Shown here: positions 1 to 10,610 of the stretch, piece by piece
Layout of the letters: the number at the start of each line of letters is the position of its first letter
How positions within the stretch are numbered: position 1 is the stretch's first letter
DNA from: Hyaloraphidium curvatum
Taxonomy: Eukaryota; Monoblepharomycota; Hyaloraphidiomycetes; Hyaloraphidiales; Hyaloraphidiaceae
Direction: 5' to 3'
Length of the DNA stretch: 64,000 nt
Assembly: GCA_025558095.1 (NCBI GenBank)
Contig: JAIVFI010000001.1
Span: 1,006,501-1,070,500 of the forward strand
The notes under the pieces: generated by a model
The model's database searches: none
What the model saw: only the letters and a program-made list of their open reading frames with translations
What the model was told of the DNA's origin: nothing
Position numbers and translations under genes: made by a program

Positions 1-417
1 GCGGAGCTCCAGAGGTGGTTTGGGGATGAGGAAGTCGTCGTCTATGGCGTATGTCTCAAGGGCGATCCCAACGGCGCTGGAATCGTCCAGATTTGTGACA
101 ACCCGCAGAAGTTCTTCTATTTTGATGGACACTTCTCGACGTCTGCGCAGCACTACTTGGCGGATTGGACGCTGCCTTACCTTGCAAAGCTGGACGCAGA
201 TGCCGTGCCGACGACGGCTTCGAGATCGACTGCTACGGCAACCCGGTCGACGGCGGCATCTACCGCAGCTTCGACGTCGGCGTCTATCGCAGCCTCGACG
301 GCGGCATCTACGGCGACCGGTGCCACGAGCACGGGCAGACCGTCGAGCTCGCAAAGAGGCGGCGTGCCGTCAACGGTCTGGATGATCCTGACCGGCCTGA
401 TCGGGGCCCTGCTGTAA
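1..417 (+). CDS. GDSL/SGNH-type esterase, 3' end only
   Basis: The window opens inside this gene in frame 1; the stop is at 415-417. The first ~55 residues end a GDSL-like hydrolase: a CDNPQKFFYFDGHFS segment gives the Asp-x-His pair that closes the catalytic triad in family members ending Y-x-FWD-x-x-HPT. A Ser/Thr/Ala-rich low-complexity tail of about 60 residues follows, then a terminal hydrophobic run (VWMILTGLIGALL). That layout suggests a secreted, O-glycosylated, possibly GPI-anchored acetylesterase of the plant-polysaccharide type. The nucleophile Ser block lies upstream of the window, so family assignment rests on the C-terminal motif only. Confidence 0.6.
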   Translation, partial: AELQRWFGDEEVVVYGVCLKGDPNGAGIVQICDNPQKFFYFDGHFSTSAQHYLADWTLPYLAKLDADAVPTTASRSTATATRSTAASTAASTSASIAASTAASTATGATSTGRPSSSQRGGVPSTVWMILTGLIGALL

Positions 418-857
418 CTGTCGACACGCCCACGCACATGATCGAGGCGTAGCGACGACACCAACGCTGTAGGCTCGGTGTGAACTGTGTGATCTTTGCA
501 GCGTGGCGGTGATCGACCGCGGGTAATGACTGGCCTGGTCAAATCAAACTCCCCGTCCCCCGGCTGACGCGGAGCAAATCGTCCGGAATGCTGCGCCTTG
601 CGAAGAATTACGCGGGTCCACTGCGACCATCTCTGTTTCGGCCTCCGCCCGGGCGTCTGGACTGTCTGCCGCGCCGAGGAACGCGCGGTGCCGTGGTCCC
701 GAACCCCGTTTCATTCGCAAGGCCGCAGTGCCAGACACAATCCGAGTTCCTGGTATATACGCGACTTGCGAATGCTTCACCAAACCAGTGCTCTGTTCCT
801 CCCTCGAGCGGCTCGCGGTCGCTATCTTCCGCGCCACCTCCCGCGCACCCGGACTCC
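418..857. other. intergenic region, no gene seen
   Basis: About 440 bases between the esterase stop and the UPF0126 start. An open frame runs into the downstream gene from 588, but its first 90 codons show no family-like residues, so I treat it as 5' UTR and promoter. No RNA gene or repeat seen. Confidence 0.5.
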
Positions 858-1599
858 ATGCCCCGCTACCCCAATGCCTCCATTCGCGGCCTGCTTCGCG
901 CATCTGACTATATCGGCACATCGGTGTTTGCATGCACGGGGGCGGTGACGGCGGGCAGCGTCGCGAACATGGATATCTTGGGCTGCGTGCTTGTCGGGAC
1001 CATCACGGCTGTTGGCGGGGGAACCGTCAGGGACCTGCTAATTGGCAATCGCCCGTTTTGGAACGAGGAGCCGGAGTACATCTACATCAGCGTCGTGACC
1101 GCTGGCGCGACTTTCATGCTGTGGAAACTTGCAGGCCTGGAGGACGACGACCCCCTCATCAATTGGGGAGACGCGCTCGGAGTCGGCGCGTTTGCTGTGA
1201 TTGGCACCTTGAACGGAATACGGAAGGGTCTTCCAGCGCTCCTATGCATGTTCTGTGGAATGAGCACGGCGACTTTCGGTGAGGTTGTCCGATCCCCGCT
1301 CGGGACGATAGACCTGATCTCTTTCCTGGATTGCAGGCGGTGTCATTCGGGACGTTCTTTCGCAGCGGCGACCGCGGATCCTCCACAGCTATGCCGAGCT
1401 GTACGCAACGACAGCACTAGCAGGATCCGGCGTCTACCTTGCAGCCCGCGCCCTCGCGGTCCCTGTACCTGTGAGGATCGTGATGGGCGTGGGCACCGCC
1501 ATGGGCGCAAGGTGGGCTGCGTGGACTTGGGATCTCCGGCTTCCTACCTGGAACGAGGTCAACGGTCCCGATCGGCGGGTTGCGGTCGCACCGAGCTAG
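858..1599 (+). CDS. UPF0126/TRIC-like membrane channel protein
   Basis: A 227-residue membrane protein of the UPF0126 family (bacterial YicG/TRIC-type channels, Pfam Gly_transporter). One 58-nt intron at 1279-1336 joins the exons in phase 1. The family's duplicated half-domain is plain: a GGGTVRD motif near residue 55 and a second GGVIRD motif created exactly at the exon junction near residue 141, each at the start of a paired hydrophobic segment. The start MPRYPNAS is preferred because the reading frame upstream of it has no conserved residues. Bacterial relatives are trimeric cation channels; location and cargo in this organism are not known. The identification depends on the two Gly-Gly-x-x-R-D motifs, which are convincing. 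Confidence 0.8.
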
Positions 1600-1749
1600 T
1601 TACGGGGCGAGATCGGCAGTATGTACTGCTTAGAACAACCTTGAAACAGAGGAAGCGGCTTCATAGAAGTAGAACTCGCATATCGGCTGAAGCCTGAGGA
1701 GCTAGTGATCACGCCCGAGGCCAAACAACCACACCTTGCACAGGACACG

Positions 1750-3794
1750 ATGTCGGGCCTCAAGCGGCGCCGAGGCGGCCGCGGGAATGCCTCCGACACC
1801 GAAGAGTCCGATGCCGGTGCCGGTATCGACGACCTGGACCTGACCTCCAGGCGGGAGGAGGAGCAGGTGGACCGCGAGACGCCGGCGCAGAAGCGTCTCC
1901 GCCTGGCCAAGTCCTACCTGGCCCAGGTCAAGGCCGACGTCCGCGGACAGAAAAAGGCCGTGGAGGTTGCCGATGGAGTCTTTGAGTTTGATGCGGAGGA
2001 CGTGGACAGGGAGCTCATCGCGGAACGGCTGGTGCAGGACCAGCTCGAGTCGAGCGGGAAGGCGTTCCACCGCGTGGCCGATGCGCTTGTCCGCGCCAAA
2101 GGCAAAGACACTTTCCACTTGGACATCAAAAGCGGCGACGTGCGCCACTTTGGTGGCGGCAAGAGCGGACACCGCCTGGCCGTGACGGCTGTCGCGGTGT
2201 CTACGCCCAAGGCTGTCCCTGGAGCCAGGCCTCCTGTTTTCGTCTACTCGTCATCGAAGGACGCTTCCATTATCAAGTGGGACTTCTACTCCGGAAAACA
2301 GCTCGGTGTCATCGAGGGCGGCCGGAAGCGGACCAAGAAGTTCAAGCGGCAGATGCGCGGCCGCAAGAAGGACGAGGCCGCTGTGGGCGAGGTGCCGAAA
2401 CCGACTGGACACACGGACGACGTTTGGTGCCTTGCTGCGAGCTCCGACGGGAAGTTCTTGGTTGGTGTCTAGGCTCGATGTCGGGTGCGATTCGAAGAGG
2501 GAGTGAGCTTGCTCTGAACGCCGGGGATCGTGAACCGGCTGTTCCTCCACCGTCTTTGCGGACGGGACGCTCTTCAACAAAGAAGAGAGCCTATTGAGTC
2601 TGGGCCTGATGCCATGATGCGCTCAGAATTGTGCGCTCCGACAGTTCTCTTTTCGGCGTGGGGGTGAATTTGGTCGACTGACCTTTACGTCCACCAGGCA
2701 TCGGGGGGCAAGGATTCCAAGATCCGCATTTTTGCGGTCTCTCCCGAGCCAGCTCAGGCGGACAGGCTCGCCCACACCTTCTCGCAGCACCGCGACGCCA
2801 TCGCCGGCTTGGCGTTCCGTCGCGGGCAGAATCAGCTGTACTCGGCGAGCTTCGACCGTACCGTCAAGGTGTGGAATGCGGATGAGGGCGCGTACATCGA
2901 GACCCTGTAGGTGCGCCTGCCCGTCAATGCGGCAGGAGGCTAAGTTCGTCGACAGCTTCGGACATCAGGATTGCATACCTTCCGTGGCGGCTTTGCAGCG
3001 GGAAAGGTGCCTTACTACTGGTTCACGCGACCGCACGCTGAGGCTGTGGAAGATACCCGAGGAGTCCCAGCTGGTTTATCGAACCAGCGGTGGGGGAGAT
3101 TACGGAGAGCTCTTGGAAGGCGCGAACGCTTTGGATCTCGGGATCGGCAAACGAGCAAAGCGGGAAGAGGGGAAGCAGAAGCGCGGTGAATTCGGTGGCA
3201 GCCTGGATTGTGCCGAGATGATCGACGAGGACTGGTTTCTGAGCGGGAGTGACGGCGGGTGGGTTCAACGAGGCGAATGATCCCAGGCCACTTGCTGACT
3301 GCGAGTCGCCTGACAGCGCCATCTCCCTTTGGAATGCCCCGAAGAAGAAGCCGGTCTATACGCGCCTGCTTGCGCACCGACCGGCCGACGATTCTCCCGA
3401 CGCCCCTGTGTGGATCACGGCCCTTGCCTCGCTCCATCACACCGATCTCTTTGCCTCTGGGTCATCGGACGGGTTCGTAAGGCTTTGGAAGATCGACAGG
3501 GACATGCGTGGCTTCCGGAGGGCCGGAGAGTGGAAGGTGGATGGCGTCGTCAACGCCCTTACGTTCTTCGAGGGACCGGACTGGGACGCTCCCGAGACCG
3601 GATCAGACAATATGCCGGAGGTCGGGTTGTCGAGGCAGGCCCGGGCGAGGGATCTCGGCATCCTCCTGGCAAAGCCCAGGGACACCTTTGTGTATCTCCT
3701 GGCGGCAATCGGTGACGAGCACAGGCTCGGTCGATGGTACAAGACCAAGGGCAAGAATCGGGTGGTCGCGTTGAAGCTCGGTCGCAGGCCTTAG
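1750..3794 (+). CDS. RRP9: Rrp9/U3-55K, WD40 protein of the U3 snoRNP
   Basis: Introns at 2461-2697 (237 nt, the longest splice in the window), 2907-2955 and 3259-3316 give a 566-residue protein. The N-terminus is basic/acidic and carries the Rrp9 signature ETPAQKRLRLAKSYL (about residues 43-57). WD40 repeats fill the rest: SSSKDASIIKWDF, SGGKDSKIRIF, SASFDRTVKVWN, TGSRDRTLRLW, AISLWN and SGSSDGFVRLWK. Rrp9 binds U3 snoRNA box B/C in the small-subunit processome, so the protein should be nucleolar. Joins were chosen so each WD blade is intact; the donor at 2907 is GTAGGT. The C-terminal blade and the RVVALKLGRRP end match the family. Confidence 0.9.
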
Positions 3795-4067
3795 CTCGAA
3801 GATTCTATGCGGTGGAACTGATGACAGACGGACCCCACTCCCTGATCCGCTCTTCCTCTCGTTTCCCAGTCGCTACGAACGCTGGCGGTCGCAAACAGCT
3901 TTCGCCTAGCGATTCTTCTGGCCATCATTCTCCTGATTGCCCGGTTTCGAGGCGGATTCTCGCCGAGCTCGTCCCGTGCGGCCGCGTTCCCTCCCCCCGT
4001 CGAGACCCGCGGCGCCGGTGCTGCCACTGCTTCATCGCATCACGGCACGCCAGGCAGATATTCAAAG

Positions 4068-5296
4068 ATGGACGGTGCCTCGCAGAATGGGGCGCCTGCC
4101 GCGATGGCCAGGTTACCGGCACCTCCGTTCCTCGAGAAGTTCCGGAAGCTGTCGGCGGAAGAACAGCGCCGCTCTGTGACCAAGACTTTCAGGGAGATCA
4201 ACTTGGAGGAGAACGAAAGAAGGATGAAGGACGAAACTTTGCGGAGCGGGGAATCGTACGAGTTTTCGACATCCATCGCCCGTCAGGCCCGGGGGAAGAA
4301 CAGGCGGGCATACCGTCCCAGCGCAGGCAATCGGAAACGCTGACTCCTGCGATCGGAACAGGTACTCGGACATCTTGCCTTTCGATTCCAATCGGGTGAA
4401 GTTGCGCCGGAGCTCCGGGAAGGGTGCCGATCCCACGGAGGACTACATCAATGCAAGGCGAGCTCGGTGCCCACTCTTCCCTTTGACAGCGGTCTTACTT
4501 CTTGCCAATTCAGTCTTGTCAAGGTCATTTTCGGCCTCAGGACTTTTATTGCTTCGCAAGGCCCCTTGGCCGGCACTGCCGGCGACTTCTGGGAGATGGT
4601 CTGGGACCAAAAGACACGTGTAGTGGTCATGGTCACGAAGGCAAGTTTGGACTGGCGTTTCTTCGTCATGAGCGAGCTGATGGTTGCCGATCCATCTAGC
4701 TGGAGGAGAACGGTCGCGAGAAGGTTTTTAAATACTGGCCTTCGTCGGGCGTCATCACTTTCAAGACCCCCATCGGAGACCTTGCGGTCCGGCTCATCCG
4801 GGAAGAGGACAAGGGCGGCGCCATTAACGTACGGCGATTTGGGCTCCAGCTCGGCGCGGAGGGTGAGGAGCGCGAAGTGGTTCAGGTCCAATACTCGGGT
4901 TGGCCCGACCACGGCATCCCTGAAGAAACGGGCTCCATGTTGAGGGTGCTGGATGTTTCAAACGATTACCAGCGGGGCTTCATTGCCAAGGAAGGAAAGG
5001 ACCGTGTCGGACCAATGGTGGTCCACTGTTCCGCCGGATGCGGACGGACAGGCACTCTGATCGCTCTGGACACGTTCCTGAGGCTGCTGGAGCTGGACAC
5101 TGCAAAATCACGCGGACTGAAAACGGTGGATATCCTCACCGAGCAGACGGGGCAGCACATAGAACCGGTGGACTGGAGCCAGGACTGGATCAAGGAGATC
5201 GTGCGCCACTTGCGAACGCAACGCAACACCATGGTCCAGGCGCTGGATCAGCTGAGGTTCCTGTATATTGAGCCGTGGGCTCGACTCGGCGAGTAG
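4068..5296 (+). CDS. cytosolic protein tyrosine phosphatase (Ptp1-like)
   Basis: Classical PTP of about 345 residues. The exon joins restore KNRYSDILPFDSNRVKL, TFIASQGPLAGTAGDFWEM and VMVTKLEENGREKVFKYWP. The WPD loop (WPDHG, W about 215) and the P-loop HCSAGCGRTG (Cys about 257) are intact, so it should be active. Introns are 4304-4361, 4467-4540 and 4641-4699. The third starts AAG|GCAAGT, a clear GC-AG intron; the first also appears to start with GC (AG|GCGGGC). No signal peptide or membrane segment is seen. It ends 48 bases from the VPS37 stop on the other strand. Substrate cannot be told from sequence; fungal relatives act on MAP kinases. Confidence 0.85.
4641..4699 (+). other. GC-AG intron in the PTP gene
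   Basis: The donor reads AAG|GCAAGT and the acceptor CATCTAG; no GT donor in range restores the frame. Removing it joins VMVTK to LEENGREK, the expected PTP sequence, in phase 0. Confidence 0.8.
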
Positions 5297-5344
5297 ATTG
5301 CGTTATTGAATCGATCAAGCCTTTCCCGTGAGGCACAAGACACT

Positions 5345-6707
5345 TCAAGATCCGAGATTGGAGCCCCTTGCCCGCTCCGCCTTGCCGCTCCGCAAATGGT
5401 ACAATCTCCGCTCCTCGCGAAACTCTTTCAAGAAATCCTCGGTCGACTTAACGCCGGCGATAAAGGCCTCGGCTATGGATTCCGACTCCATGTCCGACGT
5501 GTGAGCAAGCGAAGCCAGCTGGCCAACGAGTGCTTGCGGAGAATAGCGCTGTAGGAGCGAAAACAGTTCGTCGGGCCCACAAGAGAAGCGTCAGAAAAAG
5601 CTTACGGCCAGAAGCGTCTCCTTCTCCTTGGCAACCTTTTCCAGCTCCGCCTTGGCCCGCCTCATTTCCTCCAGCTTCTCCCGCACCGTGCTCTGCAGCT
5701 GCCGCAGATCTTCCTCCTTTGCCAGGGTTTTACGCGCGAGGAGCTCGTTTCCCTGCCGGAGCTCCTTCGACACAGCGTTCATGGATTTCACAGGATCCAG
5801 TGATAGGAAGAAGCTTTGGAAGGCATCTGGATCCGTCATGAGCTCGTTGACCTCCTCGTCGCTAGGAGGGGGCGGAAGTAAGCCGGCGGGGAGAACCAGA
5901 ACTCGGTAGAAGACCCACGTCATGCGATCAATCAGGGGCACGTCTAAATCGCCTACTCCGGCACCAGTCCTCCCGAGTGGGGAGCCGGAACGTGAGAAAC
6001 TGTGTGACCCGTAGGCTTGGAACGAAGACGACCGCTGCGGCGAGCCACCATCCATGCCTCGAAACCCCGTTCCATCCGCCCCTTCTTTCGGGCTGCCAGA
6101 CATCATACGTAAGGAGCCGGCCCCCGTGGCAACGCTCATTCCGCCTGCGGGCGACCAGTTCGAAAACGTCGAGCGCCCCGGTGTCCGCAAGCTGCCGTAG
6201 GAAGCCCCATCCGATGGTGACGGAGCGGCCCGTGGCGGGTTCAATTGAAACTCCCTGACGATGTCGGCAACGACGCGGCCCAACGGCCAGGCCGGATCGC
6301 GCCCCGTCCATTCCTTAGCGGGGTGGCCCACAACTCTCATCGTTGAGGGCTCCAGCCAGGGATGCGAAAGAGACATTCCAGGAGACTTCAGAGATATGTT
6401 CGGAGGCGATTCGGGGAACGAGGGGGGGAGAGATATGAGGAGCACCAGGTTCGGAGGGAGAGGAGATGTCGCCGACGAGTACGCGTCCAAAGACGCGAAC
6501 TGTGCCTCGTAGAGATCCGTTTGGACCTCCGTAGTGCGAAACAGCGGGTCGGCAAAGAGGCTCGCGACGTGCCTGCGCCGGCTGCGGAGGGACGGTCAGC
6601 ACTTGCGTAGCTCGGCGCGTCCGAACGTACGCTTCGGTGGCTGTCCCCGCCCCGGCTGGCGGCGTCGTCGCCGGTGCCGGAGCTCTCGGGCGCGATAAGC
6701 CGAACAT
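5345..6707 (-). CDS. VPS37: ESCRT-I subunit Vps37 (Mod(r) domain)
   Basis: Three exons (6631-6707, 5606-6581, 5345-5548) with introns 6582-6630 (donor GTACGT) and 5549-5605 give 418 residues. The N-terminal third holds a conserved LFRTTEVQTDLYEAQF block and a UEV-like Pro-rich region; the middle is a Ser/Gly linker. The C-terminal Mod(r) domain is a long charged helix (NELLARKTLAKEEDLRQLQ onward) closing with FIAGVKSTEDFLKEFREER and a YHLR-K end, as in Vps37. It should sit in ESCRT-I with Vps23 and Vps28, sorting ubiquitinated cargo into multivesicular bodies. The start is the only ATG that splices in frame into the conserved block. Confidence 0.82.
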
Positions 6708-6806
6708 CGCGTAGCCTTGTGGCCTCGCGTCCCCTCGAGGTCACCCAGGAAGTGACGAGAAGTCGCAAGCCATTCATCAGACTCGCTCGCTCTTCCCGTC
6801 TATTAT

Positions 6807-7785
6807 TCAGATCACGAAGGGTATCACAGCCCTACGATCCTTCGGGTACGAGTCGCCAAAGGTCTCCTTGTACCAACGATGCGTGCTCAGGCCCCGCGGG
6901 AACAGGTTTCCGAACGTAAAGGCGGCGAAGCACCACGCGGCGGGCGAGCCGGTGGCGATCGCGAACCCGATCCATTCGACGATCTCGCCCAGGTACGCGG
7001 GGCAAGAAACGTAGTCGAAGAGGAAGCCGCGCGGTATCGAGTAACGCTGCTTCGGGTCAGAAGACGCCTCCGCCTTCGCGCTCCGGTTCCGGCGCAAAGC
7101 AAACAACATGTGGTCCGAACGGATGTTGGCGTACATCCCGGCGAAGAAGATTGCGAGGCCTGCCCAGAAGCTCGGCTTCGAGAAGTGGGCCGCAGTGTAG
7201 TCGCCGAAAACCGCAAAGTAGCGGCCGTTCATGTACCCTGCGAGCTGGGTGAGATAGGCTCCGCTTCGCCAGCCTCCGCTAATCTTACCATTGCACGTGT
7301 TGAACAAAATGGCCGCGACCACGGCCAAGATCGAGGCAGGGCTCATGGCCGGCGCCAAGTACGGGTAGATGACAGTTCGGTGCAGGTAGTGCAGGAACCA
7401 CAGTCCGACAAAGGTCCACGTCACGGCATTGTGCCGCAGCTCAACCGGCCGAGGCGGATTCGTGACCGTTTCAGGAAGGAGGAAGAAGTACCAAAGCGTC
7501 GCCGGGGATACCCTGCGGGGAAGTGAGACTTCAACCCAATGGCAGCGTGACCGAGGCTTACAGCTCGAAGATGAACCATGATAGCTTGCCGTTCAGAGGA
7601 GGTCCCCACGATTTGCTGTAGAACCGTCCGAACGGTGCCGGTATGAGCAGCAGGATGAGGAACACCGTCGCCCCAGACACGTAGACGCCCTGCAGGACGC
7701 GATCGAAGAGGACGCGTTCCGTTGCCAGCGAGCCCATCCACGAGGCCACTAGTCGCGCCGGACCGCGCGGCACCTGGAGCGACAT
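6807..7785 (-). CDS. steroid 5-alpha-reductase-like membrane protein (DET2/SRD5A family)
   Basis: Two exons (7562-7785 and 6807-7512) with one 49-nt intron (GTAAGC...CCGCAG) give 309 residues, the usual family length. Several hydrophobic segments span the protein. The C-terminal domain has the family's conserved run: GFLFDYVSCPAYLGEIVEW, an FGNLFPRGLSTHRWY block and a KDRRAVIPF end, residues linked to NADPH and substrate binding in SRD5A proteins. Fungal members reduce enone lipids; the natural substrate is unknown. The protein should be in the ER membrane. It is divergent from TDP1, with 89 bases between start codons. Confidence 0.85.
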
Positions 7786-7874
7786 TGTCGGTCGCCCGTT
7801 GTTGACGACGAGTGATCGACGCGCTGCGCCGGCGGCGGAAACCGTCTCTCGTCTCCGGAGCAAACTCTGCCGAA

Positions 7875-9527
7875 ATGGCGCAGAACGGTTTCGATGAGCA
7901 GGAGCTCGAGGAGGCGATTCGTCTCTCTTTGGCGGACGGTCCGCGGCCGGGCGGGAAGAGGAAGCGAAGCGTTGTTGTGATCTCGGACTCGGAAGAGGAA
8001 GAGGCCCCTCCACCCAAGAGGGAGACACTGTCGCAGAAGGCTGGCAGCTTCCTTGCGGATCGCGCGGCGATGGAGCGGGATCGGCTCGCCCGGTTGCAGA
8101 GCTCCACCGCTGCTCCGTCTGCAAACCCGGAACCCTCGAGAACAAGTGCCCGTTCGAGCTCCGAAACCTCGAAGCCGGCTCCTTCGGCCAAGGGCCGGTT
8201 TCGCGGTCCGGGAATCTACTATACCTACTGCAGACCTTTTCCGGTCACCGACTTGACTGTCACGTTGGACGAGCTCCTGGATGTTGCGAACCTGAAGAGA
8301 GCTTTCATTTCGTCGTTCGACTGGGAGGTGGAGTTCCTCTTTGAGATTCTCGGCGACAAGGCGGCCCGAACCATGCCTCTGTGGTTGGGCATGCCGCAAC
8401 CTCCGGCCGGAAAGCACGGCGCCGGGCTGTTTCCTTTACCCGGTCTCGCAAATGCACAAGTGATCGTCCCCCGGATGGAGGGCTGGGGTGCCATGCACAC
8501 CAAGCTGATGGTTCTGGACTTTGGAAGCTACGCTCGCGTGGTGGTTCCGTCTTCGAACTTTTGCCGGCGGGATTGGCAGGACGTTGAGAACGTCTGCTTT
8601 GTCCAACAGTTCCCGCTCTTAGGCGCGGCGGGAGCAGACCAAGGACTTCCAGCCGTCCCGGTCGAAGGCCCTGGGAATTCCACCGCACGAGCTGCTTGGC
8701 ATCCCACGTTTGGGGAGGCTTTGCTTGACTTTCTGGAGGGAATGGGGGCGCCGCCCAATATGCTCGATTGGGTCAGACGGTTCGACTACGCGACAGAGGC
8801 CGAGTTCATCGGCTCCCGACCGGTCACTTCGACGTCACCAGTGGAAGCTCAACGGCACAAGTATGGCCTGAATCGCCTCTGCGCAGTTGCAAAGAAGCTG
8901 GGCCTCGGCAGCGACGACGCCGTACAGATAGAGTATGCGACGTCCTCCCTGGGCAGTTTGAAGGTCGATTGGCTGCAGGACTTTGGCCGCGGTGCCATTG
9001 GCCTCCCTGCCCGGGCAGGACCTTTCTCTCACGGTACCGATCCTGATATTGACTTTGCCTTCCTCTTTCCCTCGCTTGAAACCGTCCGCTCGAGTCTCCA
9101 CGGTGTTCATGGGCCCGGTACGGTCACTTTGAGCTGGGATCGGAAATACTGGGACGCGGAACCACGGCTGCGCAATTTCATCCGGACCTACGAATCGACA
9201 CGACGCGGACTCATTTCGCACGGCAAGATCATGCGCGTCGAGATCCTCAAGGAGAGCCTTGAAATCGGAGATCTTGTTGGGTTTCTCTACGCGGGGAGCC
9301 ACAATTTTACGCTCTCCGCATGGGGCAGGAGGACCAAGGACGGATTACGACAATGCATGAACTGGGAAACCGGCGTGGTTGTTCCCGTCCGCGCCGCAGC
9401 TCGCCAAACCCTCGGAGGTGAGGTCGCTTTTCGGCCCGATCTGCCGACTCCGTACCAGAGGCCTGCGCCGAAGTACAAAACCAGCGACGTGCCCTTTTTC
9501 CGCATGGAGGAACTGCAGATCGGTTGA
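7875..9527 (+). CDS. TDP1: tyrosyl-DNA phosphodiesterase 1
   Basis: Intronless, 550 residues, close to human TDP1 (608). Both HKN-type catalytic motifs are present: MHTKLMVLD with VVVPSSNF (His about 208) and SHGKIMRVEI with AGSHNFTLSAWG (His about 449). TDP1 removes topoisomerase I peptides and other adducts from DNA 3' ends. The first 40 residues are unusual: a ubiquitin-interacting-type helix (EQELEEAIRLSLAD, about 8-21) and then a basic patch and a SUMO-interacting-type run (VVVISDSEEEE, about 33-43). ATG 7875 is chosen because the frame upstream offers only non-ATG starts. Nuclear location is expected from the KRKR patch. Confidence 0.92.
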   Translation: MAQNGFDEQELEEAIRLSLADGPRPGGKRKRSVVVISDSEEEEAPPPKRETLSQKAGSFLADRAAMERDRLARLQSSTAAPSANPEPSRTSARSSSETSKPAPSAKGRFRGPGIYYTYCRPFPVTDLTVTLDELLDVANLKRAFISSFDWEVEFLFEILGDKAARTMPLWLGMPQPPAGKHGAGLFPLPGLANAQVIVPRMEGWGAMHTKLMVLDFGSYARVVVPSSNFCRRDWQDVENVCFVQQFPLLGAAGADQGLPAVPVEGPGNSTARAAWHPTFGEALLDFLEGMGAPPNMLDWVRRFDYATEAEFIGSRPVTSTSPVEAQRHKYGLNRLCAVAKKLGLGSDDAVQIEYATSSLGSLKVDWLQDFGRGAIGLPARAGPFSHGTDPDIDFAFLFPSLETVRSSLHGVHGPGTVTLSWDRKYWDAEPRLRNFIRTYESTRRGLISHGKIMRVEILKESLEIGDLVGFLYAGSHNFTLSAWGRRTKDGLRQCMNWETGVVVPVRAAARQTLGGEVAFRPDLPTPYQRPAPKYKTSDVPFFRMEELQIG

Positions 9528-9680
9528 GCATGTAGGATCTCCCACCGTCAGGCAGCAAAATGGGAATGGCGGGACGGCCACATGTAGTGGCTTTGATGGC
9601 GAATTGATCATCAGTTGCGATCAAGCTTGCGTCGCGGCCCCGCCGGTCCCTCACTCCTCCAGCGGAAGGCCGCAGTCTAG

Positions 9681-10381
9681 ATGTTCGCATCATGCTGTGG
9701 GAGCTGCTTTGGTCGTCGACCCGGTGGTCTCTCCTACTTCCCGGCTGGTCTTGATGAGGACGACGCGGCCGCGTTCTCGACTGTCGGTGGTGGTGGGCGC
9801 GCGCGCGACCCCTTCGTCGCGTCGTTCGGCGGCGCTGGCTTCAGCGCATGGATGTCACGGCTCACTTCCGGGGTTGCCGGGTTGTTCGCGAGGCCAAGCC
9901 CGAGTTCGGCAGGCTATGGCGGCCTGGGCGGGAGCGGACCCGCCAGCGGCGAGGACCTGCTGTTCGATGATGAGGATGTGGAGGAGCCCGAGATTCTGAC
10001 TCGGCAGAACATCAACGCGCGCTTGACCGAGGTCGTGCGGGGCAAGGGCCAATCGGCCGACGCTGGCTTCCTCGATGCTGCCGAACGCGCTCGTGCGTCC
10101 AACACGCACGACCGATCGCACGTCAGCCCCTTCGCGCGGTTGTCCGGACCAGCGCCGGCCGGATTCCGCGAAGGTGGCCGTGCAGATGACGACTTTGGGT
10201 AGGCATTCCTGGAGTCACGCCACGTTCTTTCCCTGACCATCCATACACCCATGCCAGAGAGTTCCAAACCGGAGAATCGGACCTGCGACCCGTTCCGTCG
10301 GTGTCTGCGCTGTCCAACTGGAGCGAATCACAGGGCGAGAGCCCTACTGAGTCGAGTTCCGCGGCGTGGAGACGCACTTGA
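9681..10381 (+). CDS. small orphan with Cys-rich N-terminus and adaptor-ear motif
   Basis: I do not recognise the family. Two exons (9681-10198, 10258-10381) with a 59-nt intron (donor GTAGGC, branch CCTGACC) give 213 residues. The start MFASCCGSCFG has three cysteines that could be palmitoylated. A Gly/Ser-rich stretch, an acidic block (LLFDDEDVEEPEILTRQNI) and a helical middle follow. The exon junction creates DDDFGEFQ, which fits the acidic [DE]FGxF motif bound by AP-1 gamma and GGA ears. The tail is Ser-rich with a tryptophan near the end. A role in clathrin or AP-1 traffic is inference from the motif alone. Without the intron the frame stops at 10202. Confidence 0.6.
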
Positions 10382-10610
10382 CAGAGCACGCTTGGGACAC
10401 GGCGGCCTGGCGACGAGGTTGAAGTCAGTTCATTTCCCTTAGTGTAAAGCGGCTGGGAAAGAGAAGCGTTCAGAATGTTTGGCTCATCCAAGTATCTGCA
10501 CGAGGACTCTGGATCCCCTCGTCGGCTTTCGCAGACGAGCCCATCCAGAACCTTCTTGAGTGCAAGGATGATCTTCATCGTCACGCCCCGTAGTCCACTG
10601 ATGCTCACGC

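Noticed and set aside
10251-10442. 63-codon frame MPESSK...
   Set aside because: Overlaps the second exon of the ear-motif orphan in the wrong phase; the spliced reading is better.
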